A DNA stretch of 64,000 nucleotides from an uncultured Methanobrevibacter sp. (GCF_937881195.1 NZ_CALGFC010000056.1:1-64000), one strand, 5' to 3'. Counted from the first letter of the stretch, positions 35,797-46,079 are shown. The notes: generated from the sequence alone by a model not told the origin. Made by a program: numbers and translations.

Positions 35797-36109
35797 TTAG
35801 TTGTTTTTATATTACTATTGTTCAGTTTCAAATATTATTCCAAATATTTTATTTATTAATATTTTATTTATTATTATTTCAATTATTAATATTACATAAA
35901 AAAATTTTTAATATAAATAATATATGTTAAAATACAAAAATTATTAAATATTTATTTAAAAAATATGAAAAAAAATATGAAAAATTGAAATAATGATAAA
36001 TAAAAATTATTAAATATTAATTTTATATTAAATATAAATATAAATCTATTTTAAATATAAAATTTATATTGATATAAAAATTTTCAAACAATAAATTAGT
36101 TAAAGAGAT
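35797..36109. other. intergenic region between convergent genes
   Basis: Low-complexity A/T sequence with repeated AAATATTAT and TATAAATATAAAT strings; nothing else recognised. Confidence 0.4.
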
Positions 36110-37255
36110 TTAATGATTAATAGCTTCTTTTACCTTATCAAAAAATCCTTTTTCATAAGTTTTTATTTCCTCACCACTTATATCAGCAAATTCCTTAAGT
36201 AATTCTTTTTGTTTTTCATTTAATTTTTGAGGAACAACAACATTAGCTGTAACATAAAGGTTCCCCTTTGAATTTCTTCTCATTATTGGCATGCCTTGCC
36301 CTCTTAAACGAAATACACTTCCACTTTGAGTTCCTGGAGGTATTTTAAGTTCTACTTCTCCATCAATTGTAGGTATATCTATCAAATCACCAAGACTTGC
36401 CTGAACAAAACTAATTTGTTGTTCATAATATAGATTGGCTCCTTCTCGTTCGAATTTTTCATGAGGCTTAACATTGATTAAAACAATTAAGTCTCCATAT
36501 CCTCCATTCATATCTCCAGCATTTCCTTCTCCAGGAACACGAAGCCTAGAACCAGATTCAACTCCTGCAGGAATTTTTATTGTAATTGTATTACTTTCTC
36601 TAACTTTTCCTTTTCCATTACAATTATTACAAGGATCTGTTATTATTTTCCCTTCTCCTCTACATTCTGGACAAGGTCTAACATTCATCATTTGACCTAA
36701 TATGGTATTAGTGACTTGTTTTACTTGTCCGGTTCCACCACATGTTTGGCATTCTTTGGGATTACTTCCAGGTTCGGATTTACTTCCATGACATACTGGA
36801 CACTCTATATCATGTACTATTGGGATATCTTTTTCTATATCTTTGGAAGCTTCTTCTAGAGTTATATCTATTTCTGCATAGATATCTGATCCCCTTTGAG
36901 GGCCTCCCCTTCTACTTCCACCACCAAATCCAAACATTTCAAAGATATTTCCCATATCGAATCCGCCACCAAATCCTTGGAATATATCTTCAAAGTTAAC
37001 ATTTCTGAATATATCTTCATTAGAAAATCCATCCATACCAGCATGACCAAATTGATCATAAGTCTTTCTTTTTTCTTCATCAGATAAAACAGCATAAGCT
37101 TCACTTATCTCTTTAAATTTTTCAGTAGCTTCTTCATCTTCAGAAACATCAGGATGGTATTTCATAGCTAATTTACGATAAGCTTTTTTTATCTCTTTTT
37201 TATCTGCTCCCTTTTCCACTCCGAGAACATCATAATAGTCACGCTTTTCTGGCAT
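36110..37255 (-). CDS. dnaJ: chaperone DnaJ (Hsp40)
   Basis: 381 residues with full type I architecture: J domain with HPD at about 33-35 (MKYHPDVSEDEE), Gly/Phe-rich region (FGGGFDMGNIFEMFGFGGGSRRGG), zinc domain with four CxxCxGxG units (CPVCHGSK, CQTCGGTG, CPECRGEG, CNNCNGKG) and two C-terminal substrate-binding domains. It delivers clients to DnaK and stimulates its ATPase. ATG behind AGGTGAATAA. Third in the series grpE-dnaK-dnaJ on the minus strand, but separated from dnaK by 398 bp and a hairpin, so it may have its own promoter. Confidence 0.97.
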   Translation of the reverse strand: MPEKRDYYDVLGVEKGADKKEIKKAYRKLAMKYHPDVSEDEEATEKFKEISEAYAVLSDEEKRKTYDQFGHAGMDGFSNEDIFRNVNFEDIFQGFGGGFDMGNIFEMFGFGGGSRRGGPQRGSDIYAEIDITLEEASKDIEKDIPIVHDIECPVCHGSKSEPGSNPKECQTCGGTGQVKQVTNTILGQMMNVRPCPECRGEGKIITDPCNNCNGKGKVRESNTITIKIPAGVESGSRLRVPGEGNAGDMNGGYGDLIVLINVKPHEKFEREGANLYYEQQISFVQASLGDLIDIPTIDGEVELKIPPGTQSGSVFRLRGQGMPIMRRNSKGNLYVTANVVVPQKLNEKQKELLKEFADISGEEIKTYEKGFFDKVKEAINH

Positions 37256-37653
37256 TTATTCACCTATAAATTATTATAATAATCTAAAAATTAAAAATTA
37301 TTAAATATTAAAAATTATAATTATTAACATCATTTTGTTAAATTTAATTATATTTATTTTCTATTTTATATTTTAAAATATTTATTATATTCACAATTTA
37401 ATTATTTTTATTTTTTATAATATTTTTTATAATATTCCTTATAATATAATAAATATTATAATTTTTATTTTGATTAAGGGGTTTTATTAATTAAGGTATT
37501 TTTATTATCATTAATTGATTTTTTATTAGTTTATTGTAAATATAAAAATATTATTAAAATAAAATTAGTTTATATAAAAAATTTATATAAAAAATTTATA
37601 TAAAAAAAATGTAGGATATAAAATTTTTTAGATAATATATCCTATTTAATTGT
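37256..37653. other. intergenic region between dnaK and dnaJ
   Basis: AT-rich. Holds three tandem copies of the 13-bp unit TTTATATAAAAAA (37569-37609) and the dnaK terminator hairpin (37612-37644). The 13-bp repeats resemble TATA boxes; on the minus strand they could form the dnaJ promoter, but lie more than 300 bp upstream. Confidence 0.45.
37612..37644 (-). terminator. hairpin terminator of dnaK
   Basis: Perfect 9-bp inverted repeat TAGGATATA and TATATCCTA, 10 bases past the dnaK stop codon, with T-rich sequence after it on the minus strand. Confidence 0.6.
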
Positions 37654-39531
37654 TTATTTATCTTTAACTTCATAATCAGCATCAATAGTGTCATCATCAG
37701 AACCTGCATTTGGGTCTTGATCTGCACTTTGATTTGATGCACCTTGCTGTGCTTCTTGTGCTGCTTGAGCTTCTTGATAAATTTTTGCACCAATTTCTTG
37801 AACGATTTTTGTTAATTCTTCAGTTTTTTCTTTTATAGCTGCAATATCCTCACCAGCAATTAATTCACGAAGTTCTTTAACTAAATCTTCAATTTTAGAT
37901 TTTTCATCATCAGATATTTTATCTTTAAGGTCTTCTACAGTCTTTTCTGCAGTATAAATCATAGAATCTGCATTATTTCTGACTTCTATTTCTTCCTGTT
38001 TCTTTTTATCTTCTTCAGCATGCATTTCTGCTTCTTTGACTTTTTGATCAATTTCATCATCAGATAATTTTGTAGAAGCAGTAATTGTTATAGCTTGTTC
38101 TTTACCAGTTCCCATATCTTTTGCAGATACATTTATAATACCATTAGCATCGATATCAAATGTAACTTCAATTTGTGGAACTCCTCTCGGTGCTGCAGGA
38201 ATTCCTACTAATTGGAATCTGCCAAGAGTGGTATTATCTGTGGCCATTGGTCTCTCACCTTGAAGAACATGTATGTCTACAGAAGTTTGATTATCTGCTG
38301 CTGTTGAAAATATTTGGCTTTTTTTAGCAGGTATTGTTGTGTTACGATCTATTAATTTTGTTGCAACTGCTCCCATTGTTTCAATACCCAATGAAAGTGG
38401 TGTAACATCAAGAAGTACTAAATCTTTAATTTCACCTGCTAAAACTCCTCCTTGAATAGCTGCACCCATAGCTACACATTCCATAGGATCAATTCCTCTT
38501 TCGATTTCTTTTCCTACGTATTTTTCAACAAATTTTTGAACTACTGGCATTCTAGTAGGTCCACCAACAAGAATTATTTTATCTATATCTCCTTTTGTCA
38601 TTTTTGCATCTTTTAATGCTTGTTCCATTGGACTTCCACATTTTTTAACAATAGGATCAACTAATTCTTCAAGTTTTGCTCTTGTGAGATTATTAATTAA
38701 ATTTTTAGGACTTCCATCAGTTCCCATAGTAATGAATGGTAAGTTTACTTCACTAGTTAAGGTGGTTGAAAGTTCGATTTTAGCTTTCTCTGCAGCTTCC
38801 CTAAGTCTTTGAACAGCTTGATCATCATCCATAAGGTTTATACCAGTTTCTTTCTTAAATTCATCTGCTAAATAATTCATTATGGTATTATCCATGTCGG
38901 TTCCACCAAGTTGGGTATCACCACTGGTTGATTTAACTTCAAAAACACCTCCGCCAAATTCCATGACGGTTACATCAAGAGTACCTCCACCGAAATCGAA
39001 TACCATAATTTCTATTTCTTCATCTTCTTGTTTATCAATTCCATAAGCTAAACTTGCTGCTGTTGGTTCGTTAACAAGACGGACAACATCTAAACCTGCA
39101 ATTGTACCTGCATCTTTAGTAGCTGTTCTTTGATTATCATCAAAATAAGCAGGAACAGTAATAACTGCTTTCTTAACTTCTTCTCCAAGGAAAGATTCTG
39201 CATCTTTTTTAATTTTTTGCAATATAAAAGCAGATATCTCTTGTGGGGTATATTCTTTTCCTTGAACTTTAACCTTTCTATCTGTCCCCATGCTACGTTT
39301 AATTGCACTAATGGTATTTTCAGGATTTGTAACAGCTTGTCTTCTAGCTGGTTCTCCAACTAATCTTTGACCATCTGGAGTGAAAGCAACATAACTTGGA
39401 AATGCTTTACCATATTGACTAGCTCCTTCTGCACTTGGTATTACGGTTGGTTTTCCACCAACAAGAACTGCTGCAGCAGAGTTACTTGTTCCTAAATCAA
39501 TACCGATTATTTTTTCTTTTTTATCTGCCAT
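37654..39531 (-). CDS. dnaK: chaperone DnaK (Hsp70)
   Basis: ATG 39531 follows AGGTGATGTTA; earlier in-frame starts lie in that signal. 625 residues. ATPase domain: IIGIDLGTSNSAAAV (phosphate 1), VITVPAYFDDNQRTATKDA, VFDFGGGTLDVTVM, ILVGGPTRMPVVQ; linker VLLDVTPLSLGIE; beta-sandwich and helical lid; C-terminal low-complexity tail ending DADYEVKDK. ATP-driven folding chaperone in the cytosol. Many archaea lack the DnaK system; in Methanobacteriales it is present and thought to be of bacterial origin. Middle gene of grpE-dnaK-dnaJ. Confidence 0.98.
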   Translation of the reverse strand: MADKKEKIIGIDLGTSNSAAAVLVGGKPTVIPSAEGASQYGKAFPSYVAFTPDGQRLVGEPARRQAVTNPENTISAIKRSMGTDRKVKVQGKEYTPQEISAFILQKIKKDAESFLGEEVKKAVITVPAYFDDNQRTATKDAGTIAGLDVVRLVNEPTAASLAYGIDKQEDEEIEIMVFDFGGGTLDVTVMEFGGGVFEVKSTSGDTQLGGTDMDNTIMNYLADEFKKETGINLMDDDQAVQRLREAAEKAKIELSTTLTSEVNLPFITMGTDGSPKNLINNLTRAKLEELVDPIVKKCGSPMEQALKDAKMTKGDIDKIILVGGPTRMPVVQKFVEKYVGKEIERGIDPMECVAMGAAIQGGVLAGEIKDLVLLDVTPLSLGIETMGAVATKLIDRNTTIPAKKSQIFSTAADNQTSVDIHVLQGERPMATDNTTLGRFQLVGIPAAPRGVPQIEVTFDIDANGIINVSAKDMGTGKEQAITITASTKLSDDEIDQKVKEAEMHAEEDKKKQEEIEVRNNADSMIYTAEKTVEDLKDKISDDEKSKIEDLVKELRELIAGEDIAAIKEKTEELTKIVQEIGAKIYQEAQAAQEAQQGASNQSADQDPNAGSDDDTIDADYEVKDK

Positions 39532-39673
39532 TAACATCACCTATATAATTTTTTTATATTTTTTAATAATTATTTATAATTTTTTATTAAAATTAATTTT
39601 ATGAATATTAAATTTATTAATTTATTTAAATTATTAATTTATTTAAATTATTAATCTATTTAAATTTATTAAT

Positions 39674-40252
39674 CTATTTTTTACAAACTCTAACTTTGGA
39701 GTATTTAATTACCTTATCTTTTAGAGTGTATCCTTTCATTAATTCATCAATAATCTCTCCATTTTCATGTTCATCACTATCTTCAGCCATTAATGCTTCA
39801 TGTTTAAATGGATCAAATTTTTCGCCTTTTGCAGGTATTTCTTCAAGCCCTTCTTTTTCTAAAGTAGACTTTAACTTAGAATATATCAACTCTATTCCTT
39901 CTCTTAACTCTTTTTCAGTTTTAGATTGTTCAAGAGCTCTTTCAATGTCTTCATAGCTATCTAATATATTTATTATTAAATTTTCATTTGCAAATTTAAT
40001 AATTTCCTGCTTTTGCTTCTCTGATTGTTTTTTAAAATTTTCAAAGTCAGCCTGAAGGCGTTGAATATGGGACATATATTCACTTATTTCTTTATTTTTG
40101 TCTTCAAGGTCTTTTTCCACATTAGCTAATTCATTTATCTTTGTTTTCAACTCTTTTTGAGTATCACCAAGTTCTTTTTCTTGAAGTTTCATTTTTTCTT
40201 TTATCTCTTTTATCTGTTCTTCAAGACCTATCGTTTTTTTATCATTAGCCAT
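39674..40252 (-). CDS. grpE: nucleotide exchange factor GrpE
   Basis: ATG 40252 behind AAAAGGTGAATTA. 192 residues: a long N-terminal coiled coil (about 10-85, rich in Lys/Glu), then the GrpE core with RLQADFENFKKQSEKQKQE, the four-helix region and a beta wing with PFKHEALMAEDSDEHENGEIIDELMKGYTLKDKVIKYSKVRVCK, close to the family signature. It releases ADP from DnaK. First gene of the grpE-dnaK series, 142 bp before dnaK, and divergent from the winged-helix gene at 40571, its probable regulator. Confidence 0.96.
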   Translation of the reverse strand: MANDKKTIGLEEQIKEIKEKMKLQEKELGDTQKELKTKINELANVEKDLEDKNKEISEYMSHIQRLQADFENFKKQSEKQKQEIIKFANENLIINILDSYEDIERALEQSKTEKELREGIELIYSKLKSTLEKEGLEEIPAKGEKFDPFKHEALMAEDSDEHENGEIIDELMKGYTLKDKVIKYSKVRVCKK

Positions 40253-40496
40253 TAATTCACCTTTTTTAATAATAAATGATGAAAGAAAAAATTTTGTTAT
40301 ACTATTAATAAATTTTCCAATATATACTCTAACTATCAATTAACTAAACGAGGAATTTAAATTATTAACTTTAGATTTTTCATAACTATAAAAAATCTTA
40401 AATAATTATTTTAATATTAAAATTTTTGGTTGAGGTTAGTGTTATTTTTAATAATAAAATTAATTATCTTTGGACTTTTTTAATTAAATTTATTAA

Positions 40497-40545
40497 AGTA
40501 ACAAAAAGTTATCTTTCTCATTATCTTATAGTAACAAAAAGTTAT
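40497..40545. promoter_or_regulatory. two identical dyad operators before the heat-shock regulator gene
   Basis: AGTAACAAAAAGTTAT occurs at 40497-40512 and again at 40530-40545, 33 bp apart (about three turns). Each contains the perfect dyad TAAC-N5-GTTA. The second overlaps the upstream edge of the TATA stretch TTATATAAA (40542-40550) and would block transcription of the regulator gene, as in autorepression. Confidence 0.65.
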
Positions 40546-40570
40546 ATAAATGTTTCGATATATAGTTAAT

Positions 40571-41191
40571 ATGATGGTTATGATGGACGATAATCTAAAT
40601 AATAAAAAGAACAATAAGCAAAATATTGGTGCTGAAAATAGTCAATTTGAAGATAATAATAATTTAGCTAGTTATGCTACTCCTAATCCTTATAATATTA
40701 CTAATAATAGTAATCAATTTAATAATGTTGACATGGAAGACATTCTTGATGTCATGGGATGTAGAACTAGGAGGGAAATAATTAATTTACTAAGGGAAGA
40801 GCCAAGATTTGTGAGTGAAATTTCTCAAGAGCTTGAAATTGGACAAAAAGCAATTATTGAGCATTTAAGAGCAATGGAAGAAATAGGAATACTTGAATCT
40901 TCTTTTAAGAAAATTGTTAGGGGCAGACCTCGTAAATATTATGATATGCCTAATGATTTTACTATTAGTATAACTATAACCGAAAATTCTTTTGATGTTA
41001 ATATATCTGAAGATATACTTAATCTTAAACAACTCCCTTCTGGTGATGAATGGTCAAAGTTATTAGAAATTGAAAAAAGGATTGATCAGGGTCATTGGGA
41101 AGCTGTTGAAGAACTCAAAAGTCAAATTAGGCTTTATGAAAATTTAAAAAATAGGGCAGAGTATATACTTGAAAGAACTAGAATGAAATAG
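40571..41191 (+). CDS. winged-helix (ArsR-like) regulator divergent from grpE-dnaK
   Basis: The TATA stretch ends at 40550, so the transcript should start near 40571, where ATG ATG occur; ATG 40550 lies inside the TATA box and is unlikely. About 206 residues: a polar Asn-rich N-terminus (about 50), then a winged helix ILDVMGCRTRREIINLLREEPRFVSEISQELEIGQKAIIEHLRAMEEIGILESS with wing VRGRPRKYYDM, and a C-terminal helical dimer region (WEAVEELKSQIRLYENLKNRAEYILERTR). The same type of gene lies next to grpE-dnaK-dnaJ in other Methanobacteriales, so a heat-shock regulator is likely. Two dyads in its promoter suggest that it represses itself. Confidence 0.82.
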   Translation: MMVMMDDNLNNKKNNKQNIGAENSQFEDNNNLASYATPNPYNITNNSNQFNNVDMEDILDVMGCRTRREIINLLREEPRFVSEISQELEIGQKAIIEHLRAMEEIGILESSFKKIVRGRPRKYYDMPNDFTISITITENSFDVNISEDILNLKQLPSGDEWSKLLEIEKRIDQGHWEAVEELKSQIRLYENLKNRAEYILERTRMK

Positions 41192-41458
41192 CTTAAATAA
41201 ATTTAATGGCTCTATTTTTTATTATTCATTATTGCTTTGATTTTTAGTATTATAATTATAAGGGGTTTATAATTTATATTATTTTGAATTTTGTCTAAGA
41301 TTCTTTTTAGATTTATATTATTTATAAAAATTTTATATTTTTATAAGTATAAAAATGAAGTTTTTATTATTTATTAGACTTTTTGTTTATTTATTAAATT
41401 TTTAATTATTATTTAAATAGAATTTAAAATAATTTTATAATTTAAATTATAATTTAAG

Positions 41459-43807
41459 TTAATTATTTAGCTTAGACGAAGATATTAATGCTTGTCCAAG
41501 TGAAATGGAACCATCACCAGCACAAGAGTTTTTGTGTTGAATAAAATTAAAACCTTCATTTTCAATATATTTTTTTGTTGCTAATGTTATTGCTTCATTA
41601 TAGAAGACACCTCCAGTAGCACCAATATTATCGATTCCAAGATTTCTTCCTGCATCAACAGCTAGTTTTGCTAAACCTTCACTAACTGCTATTTGTCCGG
41701 CATAAGCTATTTCTTTTCTATTTTCGCCTTGATCTATTAAATTCATAATATCAACTAATATCTGGCTAGTATCTAGAACAGGCCTTTTATTATATTTTTT
41801 AAATTTAGGTTCTATGATTATGTCTCCATTTGCTCCAAAGGCTAGTGATTCTAATTTCATAGAGCATTCTCCTTCATAAGTCCTTTTACCACAAACATTG
41901 AGTGCCACTGAAATTGAATCTAAAATTCTTCCAGTACTAGTTGTTATTCCAACATTTAAATTAGATTTTATTTGTTTCAATAGATTTTTTATCTCTATTT
42001 CATTATGTTGGAAGTAATTTGCATATTTTAAATTTAAAATATTCTCTAGTTCTTTTTCTTCATAATATTCACTATTGAATAATATAGAAGCTAACATTCT
42101 TGCAGGGTATTTGGTAGAAATATCTCCTCCTGGCATTTTTTGAGGTTCTAGTGAAGCTAATCTTTTATAGTTAACTATATCAGTATAAATTATTTCTCCT
42201 CCCCAAGCTGTTCCATCTTCCCCATATCCTACTCCATCAGCTGCTATAAAAATCAATTCATCAACTGAATTATCAATGGCCAAGACTGCTCCATGTGCAT
42301 GGTGGTGCTGAACAGGAATAACTGGGCAATTAAATTTTTCACCCATTTCATTTGCCAAACGTGTAGTAAAAAATTGTGGATGCATATCGCAAGATATTAT
42401 ATCAAATTCTTCTGTTTTTGTGAGATTCATCATATTTTTTATTGATTCTTGCAAAAATTCATAAGTTCTAAATTTATTAGTATTTCCAATGTGTTGTGAT
42501 ACATAAGATAATCCTTGCTTCTGAATAGTAAATGTAACATCTAATTCTGGACCAAGAGCTAAAACATCAACCTCTCTGTTTAGGCAATTCAAATTTTCTA
42601 AGTTATAAGGGTTAGGTACATAACCTCTTGATCTTCTTATAAATGATAATTCATTGTTTCTATATCTTATTACAGAATCATCGCAACGGTTTACAATTTT
42701 TCTATCATGTAAAAGATAGTAATCGGCTATTCCATAGAGATTAGATAAGATTTCATTGTTATTAATCATCATTGGTTCTCCAGGAATGTTTGCAGAAGTC
42801 ATTATAAACGCAGGTTCTTCAGTATAATCAAAAATAAGATTGTGTAATGGGGAATATGGAAGCATAACTCCAATATTATGGAGTTCTGGAACTAAAAATC
42901 TAGAAAAATTATAATCCTTATTCTTTTTTAAAACAACTATTGGTCTTTCAATAGATAATAATGATTTCTTTTCAAGATTAGATACTTCAGCAAATTTTTC
43001 AACAGTTTTTAAATTCTTTGACATGACTGCAAATGGCTGATTACACCTATTTAATCTTTTTCTAAGTTTTTTGATAGGTTTATCATCTGTTACTTTGGCT
43101 ACTAAATGTGTTCCTCCTATGCCTTTTATTGCTAATATTTTTCCCTTATTTAATAGCTTAACTCCTTCTTCAATAGGATTATTTTCTTTATTAACTATCA
43201 TTTCTTTTCTATTTTTATCAAAAAGTTTTAAAGAGGGTCCACAGTTTTCACAGCAACTAGCCTCTGCATGATATCTTCGGTCATCTGGATTTTTATACTC
43301 TTCATCACATTCACTGCAAAAAGGAAATTCATCCATTGTAGTTCTACTTCTATCATATGGAATAGATTCAATTATGGTAAAACGCGGTCCACAATCAGTA
43401 CAAGCAGTAAATGGATATTTATATCGTCTATTTGTTGGATCATTTATTTCTTTTAAGCAATTATCACAAATAGCTAGGTCTGGAGGGATTATAGAAGCCC
43501 CTGAAAATTCTGATGAACTTTCAATTATATTAAATTTGTCTGAAATCTCAATTTCTTTTTCTAAATCTGATTCATCAATCCAAATTGTTTTAATTGAGTT
43601 TATTTTTGCTATTGGGGGGCATTTATTTTTAAGAACTTCTATAAAATTATTTACATTTTCTTTTTTACTAAATAAAACTATTTCGACTACATTTCCAAGA
43701 TTTCTAACATAACCTGCCATATTTAGAGAATTAGCTACTCTATATACTGTTGGCCTAAATCCAACTCCTTGTACTGTTCCTTCAACTAATATTCTAGCAA
43801 ATTTCAT
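41459..43807 (-). CDS. hypF: carbamoyltransferase HypF, hydrogenase maturation
   Basis: 782 residues with all HypF domains in order: acylphosphatase-like (about 1-90; VEGTVQGVGFRPTVYRVA), two zinc-finger blocks (CDNCLKEI...CTDCGPRF, CSECDEEY...CCENCGP), YrdC-like (about 200-380; KGIGGTHLVAKVTDD) and a Kae1-like C-terminal part (VQHHHAHGAVLAI, ADGVGYGEDGTAWGGEI). It uses carbamoyl phosphate and ATP to make the thiocarboxamide on HypE, which becomes the cyanide ligand of the NiFe site in hydrogenases such as FrhA. ATG behind GGGTGCCATAA. Single gene; other hyp genes are not in the window. Confidence 0.97.
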   Translation of the reverse strand: MKFARILVEGTVQGVGFRPTVYRVANSLNMAGYVRNLGNVVEIVLFSKKENVNNFIEVLKNKCPPIAKINSIKTIWIDESDLEKEIEISDKFNIIESSSEFSGASIIPPDLAICDNCLKEINDPTNRRYKYPFTACTDCGPRFTIIESIPYDRSRTTMDEFPFCSECDEEYKNPDDRRYHAEASCCENCGPSLKLFDKNRKEMIVNKENNPIEEGVKLLNKGKILAIKGIGGTHLVAKVTDDKPIKKLRKRLNRCNQPFAVMSKNLKTVEKFAEVSNLEKKSLLSIERPIVVLKKNKDYNFSRFLVPELHNIGVMLPYSPLHNLIFDYTEEPAFIMTSANIPGEPMMINNNEILSNLYGIADYYLLHDRKIVNRCDDSVIRYRNNELSFIRRSRGYVPNPYNLENLNCLNREVDVLALGPELDVTFTIQKQGLSYVSQHIGNTNKFRTYEFLQESIKNMMNLTKTEEFDIISCDMHPQFFTTRLANEMGEKFNCPVIPVQHHHAHGAVLAIDNSVDELIFIAADGVGYGEDGTAWGGEIIYTDIVNYKRLASLEPQKMPGGDISTKYPARMLASILFNSEYYEEKELENILNLKYANYFQHNEIEIKNLLKQIKSNLNVGITTSTGRILDSISVALNVCGKRTYEGECSMKLESLAFGANGDIIIEPKFKKYNKRPVLDTSQILVDIMNLIDQGENRKEIAYAGQIAVSEGLAKLAVDAGRNLGIDNIGATGGVFYNEAITLATKKYIENEGFNFIQHKNSCAGDGSISLGQALISSSKLNN

Positions 43808-44260
43808 TTATGGCACCCATTGAAATAGTTTTTAATTCTATGATTATGCAATAAGCATCCTATACTCAGTAAACTTAATTATGTAATACTTTAATGGACT
43901 TTTAATTAACAATTTTTAATAAGATATTTTTGTTTGATTTTTTATTGTGAGTGTTTAATATAATTTTTCAATATTATATAAAATTTGAGTATAATTGGAT
44001 AATTTATTAAAATTAACTAATTCATTAAAATTAACTAATTTATTACAATTAACTAATTTATTAATTATATTTATTGGCAGAATTATTTTTTATTTAAATT
44101 TATTATTAATAATGCCTTTTTTTTGTTTGATTTTAATTTATGTTATATAAATAAAATTATATATAAATTGTTTATAATATTAAAATGTGTATATTAATTA
44201 TTTAACTCTTAATTTATGATTACTAATATTTTTTTATCATTCAATTTATTATGTGATATT
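43808..44260. other. intergenic region with a tandem repeat
   Basis: Divergent promoters of hypF and larB. Contains the 18-bp tandem repeat at 44001-44064 and TATA-like stretches near 44145-44175 on the larB side. Confidence 0.45.
44001..44064. repeat. 18-bp tandem repeat, about 3.5 copies
   Basis: The unit AATTTATTAAAATTAACT starts at 44001, 44019 and 44037 with one or two changes per copy, and again in part at 44055. It lies between divergent genes. Confidence 0.85.
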
Positions 44261-45172
44261 ATGAGAAAAATCCTTAAAGAGCTTTTAGATGGAAAAATTA
44301 ACATAGATACATGTGAAAAACTTCTAAAAGCAAATAATATATTAGAATTAGATGAAATAGCTAAATTTGATAATAATAGGGAGATAAGAACAGGATTTCC
44401 CGAGGCAATTCTTGCTCAAGGAAAAGAATATGATGATTTATTGACTATAATTAAAGAATATTTTAATAAAAAAAATAAAAATGATAAAATTTCTGTTTCC
44501 GATGATGAAAATGTTTTTAATATCTCCAGTAATTCAGTTATTATAACTAGATTATCTAAAGAAAAATATGATAGATTAAAAGAAGATTTAAGTTATTTAA
44601 CCAATGATTTTAATTTTGAATATAATATTAAAGCTAAAATATTAAAAATATCTATTAATTCAAATTCATATTCTAAAAATATGATTTCTGAAGATATTTT
44701 AGAGGATAATGAAAATTTAGAGGGTACTGAAAATAAAGATAATATTAACAATTTTAATGAAAATACTAAAAAAATAGGTATAATAACTGCTGGAACTTCA
44801 GATATACCTGTTGGGGAAGAAGCTAGGATTGTTATTGAAGAAGGAGGATGTAAAGCCATAAATTCTTACGATGTGGGCGTAGCAGGTATTCATAGGCTCT
44901 TTCCTCAAATAGCTAAAATGGTTAAAGAGGGAGTTTGTTCAATTATTGTTTGTGCGGGTATGGAAGGAGCTCTCCCTTCTGTTGTGGCAGGATTGGTTGA
45001 CATTCCTGTTATTGGTGTTCCAACTTCTGTGGGATATGGAATTGGTGGAAAAGGAAAAGCAGCATTATATTCTATGTTACAATCATGTGCTCCAGGCCTT
45101 GCTGTTGTAAATATTGATAATGGTTTTGGTGCAGGAGTTTTCGCACTTACAATAGCTAAAAATTTGAAATAA
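44261..45172 (+). CDS. larB: nickel-pincer cofactor biosynthesis protein LarB
   Basis: ATG 44261 is preferred over an upstream in-frame ATG because it starts the conserved MRKILKELLDGKIN. 303 residues. The C-terminal two thirds are PurE-like: KKIGIITAGTSDIPVGEEA, YDVGVAGIHRLFPQI, IIVCAGMEGALPSVVAGL, VPTSVGYGIGGKGKAAL and NIDNGFGAGVFA. LarB carboxylates nicotinate adenine dinucleotide as the first step of the nickel-pincer cofactor of lactate racemase and related enzymes. LarC and LarE are not in this window, so partners must lie elsewhere, and the use of the cofactor in a methanogen is not known. The linker at about 150-180 is Asn/Glu-rich. Confidence 0.92.
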   Translation: MRKILKELLDGKINIDTCEKLLKANNILELDEIAKFDNNREIRTGFPEAILAQGKEYDDLLTIIKEYFNKKNKNDKISVSDDENVFNISSNSVIITRLSKEKYDRLKEDLSYLTNDFNFEYNIKAKILKISINSNSYSKNMISEDILEDNENLEGTENKDNINNFNENTKKIGIITAGTSDIPVGEEARIVIEEGGCKAINSYDVGVAGIHRLFPQIAKMVKEGVCSIIVCAGMEGALPSVVAGLVDIPVIGVPTSVGYGIGGKGKAALYSMLQSCAPGLAVVNIDNGFGAGVFALTIAKNLK

Positions 45173-45281
45173 TTAGTGATATTCATTGATAATTATCTTA
45201 TAGTGTTTGTGGTCCATTTTTATTTTTTATAGTATTAATTTATATTTTTATATCCTATTAGATTATTTATGGGGAATTATA

Positions 45282-45977
45282 ATGATTTTTAAAGAATTTA
45301 ATCCTAATGAACATGACTGCCGTAAAATTGCCGAGCTTATTTATTCTGTAGATTATAGAACATATATTAAAGTATTTGATTCTAAAGACAACGCCGTTCT
45401 TGCTATTGAAAAGCTTCTATATGCAGAAAAAGATAGTTTTGACATGGATAAATGTTCTAGTATTGATTATAAAGACATAACTAATTTTAGTATTGGTTCT
45501 AAGGATTCTATTTATTCTAAAAATAAGTTTTATGTTATTTTTGACGATAAAAATCCTGAAAATAATTCTGATGAAATTATTGGAATATTGGATCTTGTAA
45601 AAGGTCAAAAAAATACTTTATTTAAGGATATCAAGAATGCAATTAAAAATTTGAAATTTTTGGATGGAGTTCGTTTTTCTTTTATATATATTTTAGATTA
45701 TTTTGTTTTAGCTAAAACACTCTCAAATGATATTTATTTGGCTGAGATCGCTATTGATAAAAGTCAGAGAGGTAAAGGTATGGGAACAAACATATTGAAA
45801 ATTATCATTGACTCTGCAAGAGAAAAAGGATATAAAAGAGTCGTTTTAGATGCTGAATTTAATAATGAGGGGGCAATGAAATTATATAAATCTTTAGGGT
45901 TTAAAATTTTTAATAAAAGAAGTATTAAGTTATTTAATAAAGAAAGGGGTATGTATAATATGGAATATATTTTATAA
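45282..45977 (+). CDS. GNAT family N-acetyltransferase
   Basis: ATG 45282 behind GGGGAATTATA. 231 residues. The acetyl-CoA motif is IAIDKSQRGKGMGTNILKIII (with QRGKGMG as the Q/RxxGxG/A core), followed by KGYKRVVLDAEFNNEGAMKLYKSLGFKIFNKR, all typical of GNAT enzymes. The N-terminal half is longer than usual and less conserved. Substrate unknown: could be an amino group on a protein, amino acid or small molecule. It lies 110 bp after larB in the same direction, perhaps with its own promoter. Confidence 0.87.
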   Translation: MIFKEFNPNEHDCRKIAELIYSVDYRTYIKVFDSKDNAVLAIEKLLYAEKDSFDMDKCSSIDYKDITNFSIGSKDSIYSKNKFYVIFDDKNPENNSDEIIGILDLVKGQKNTLFKDIKNAIKNLKFLDGVRFSFIYILDYFVLAKTLSNDIYLAEIAIDKSQRGKGMGTNILKIIIDSAREKGYKRVVLDAEFNNEGAMKLYKSLGFKIFNKRSIKLFNKERGMYNMEYIL

Positions 45978-46079
45978 ATTTCTAATAAGTAAAAATATTT
46001 TTAATAATTTATTTAATAGTTAAAAATTTAATAATAAAATTAATAATAATAATTATTTTCAATTGTTCATATGTCCCTA

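Noticed and set aside
37596..37793. Small minus-strand frame at the end of dnaK
   Set aside because: It overlaps dnaK and the terminator hairpin in another frame and has no ribosome-binding site.
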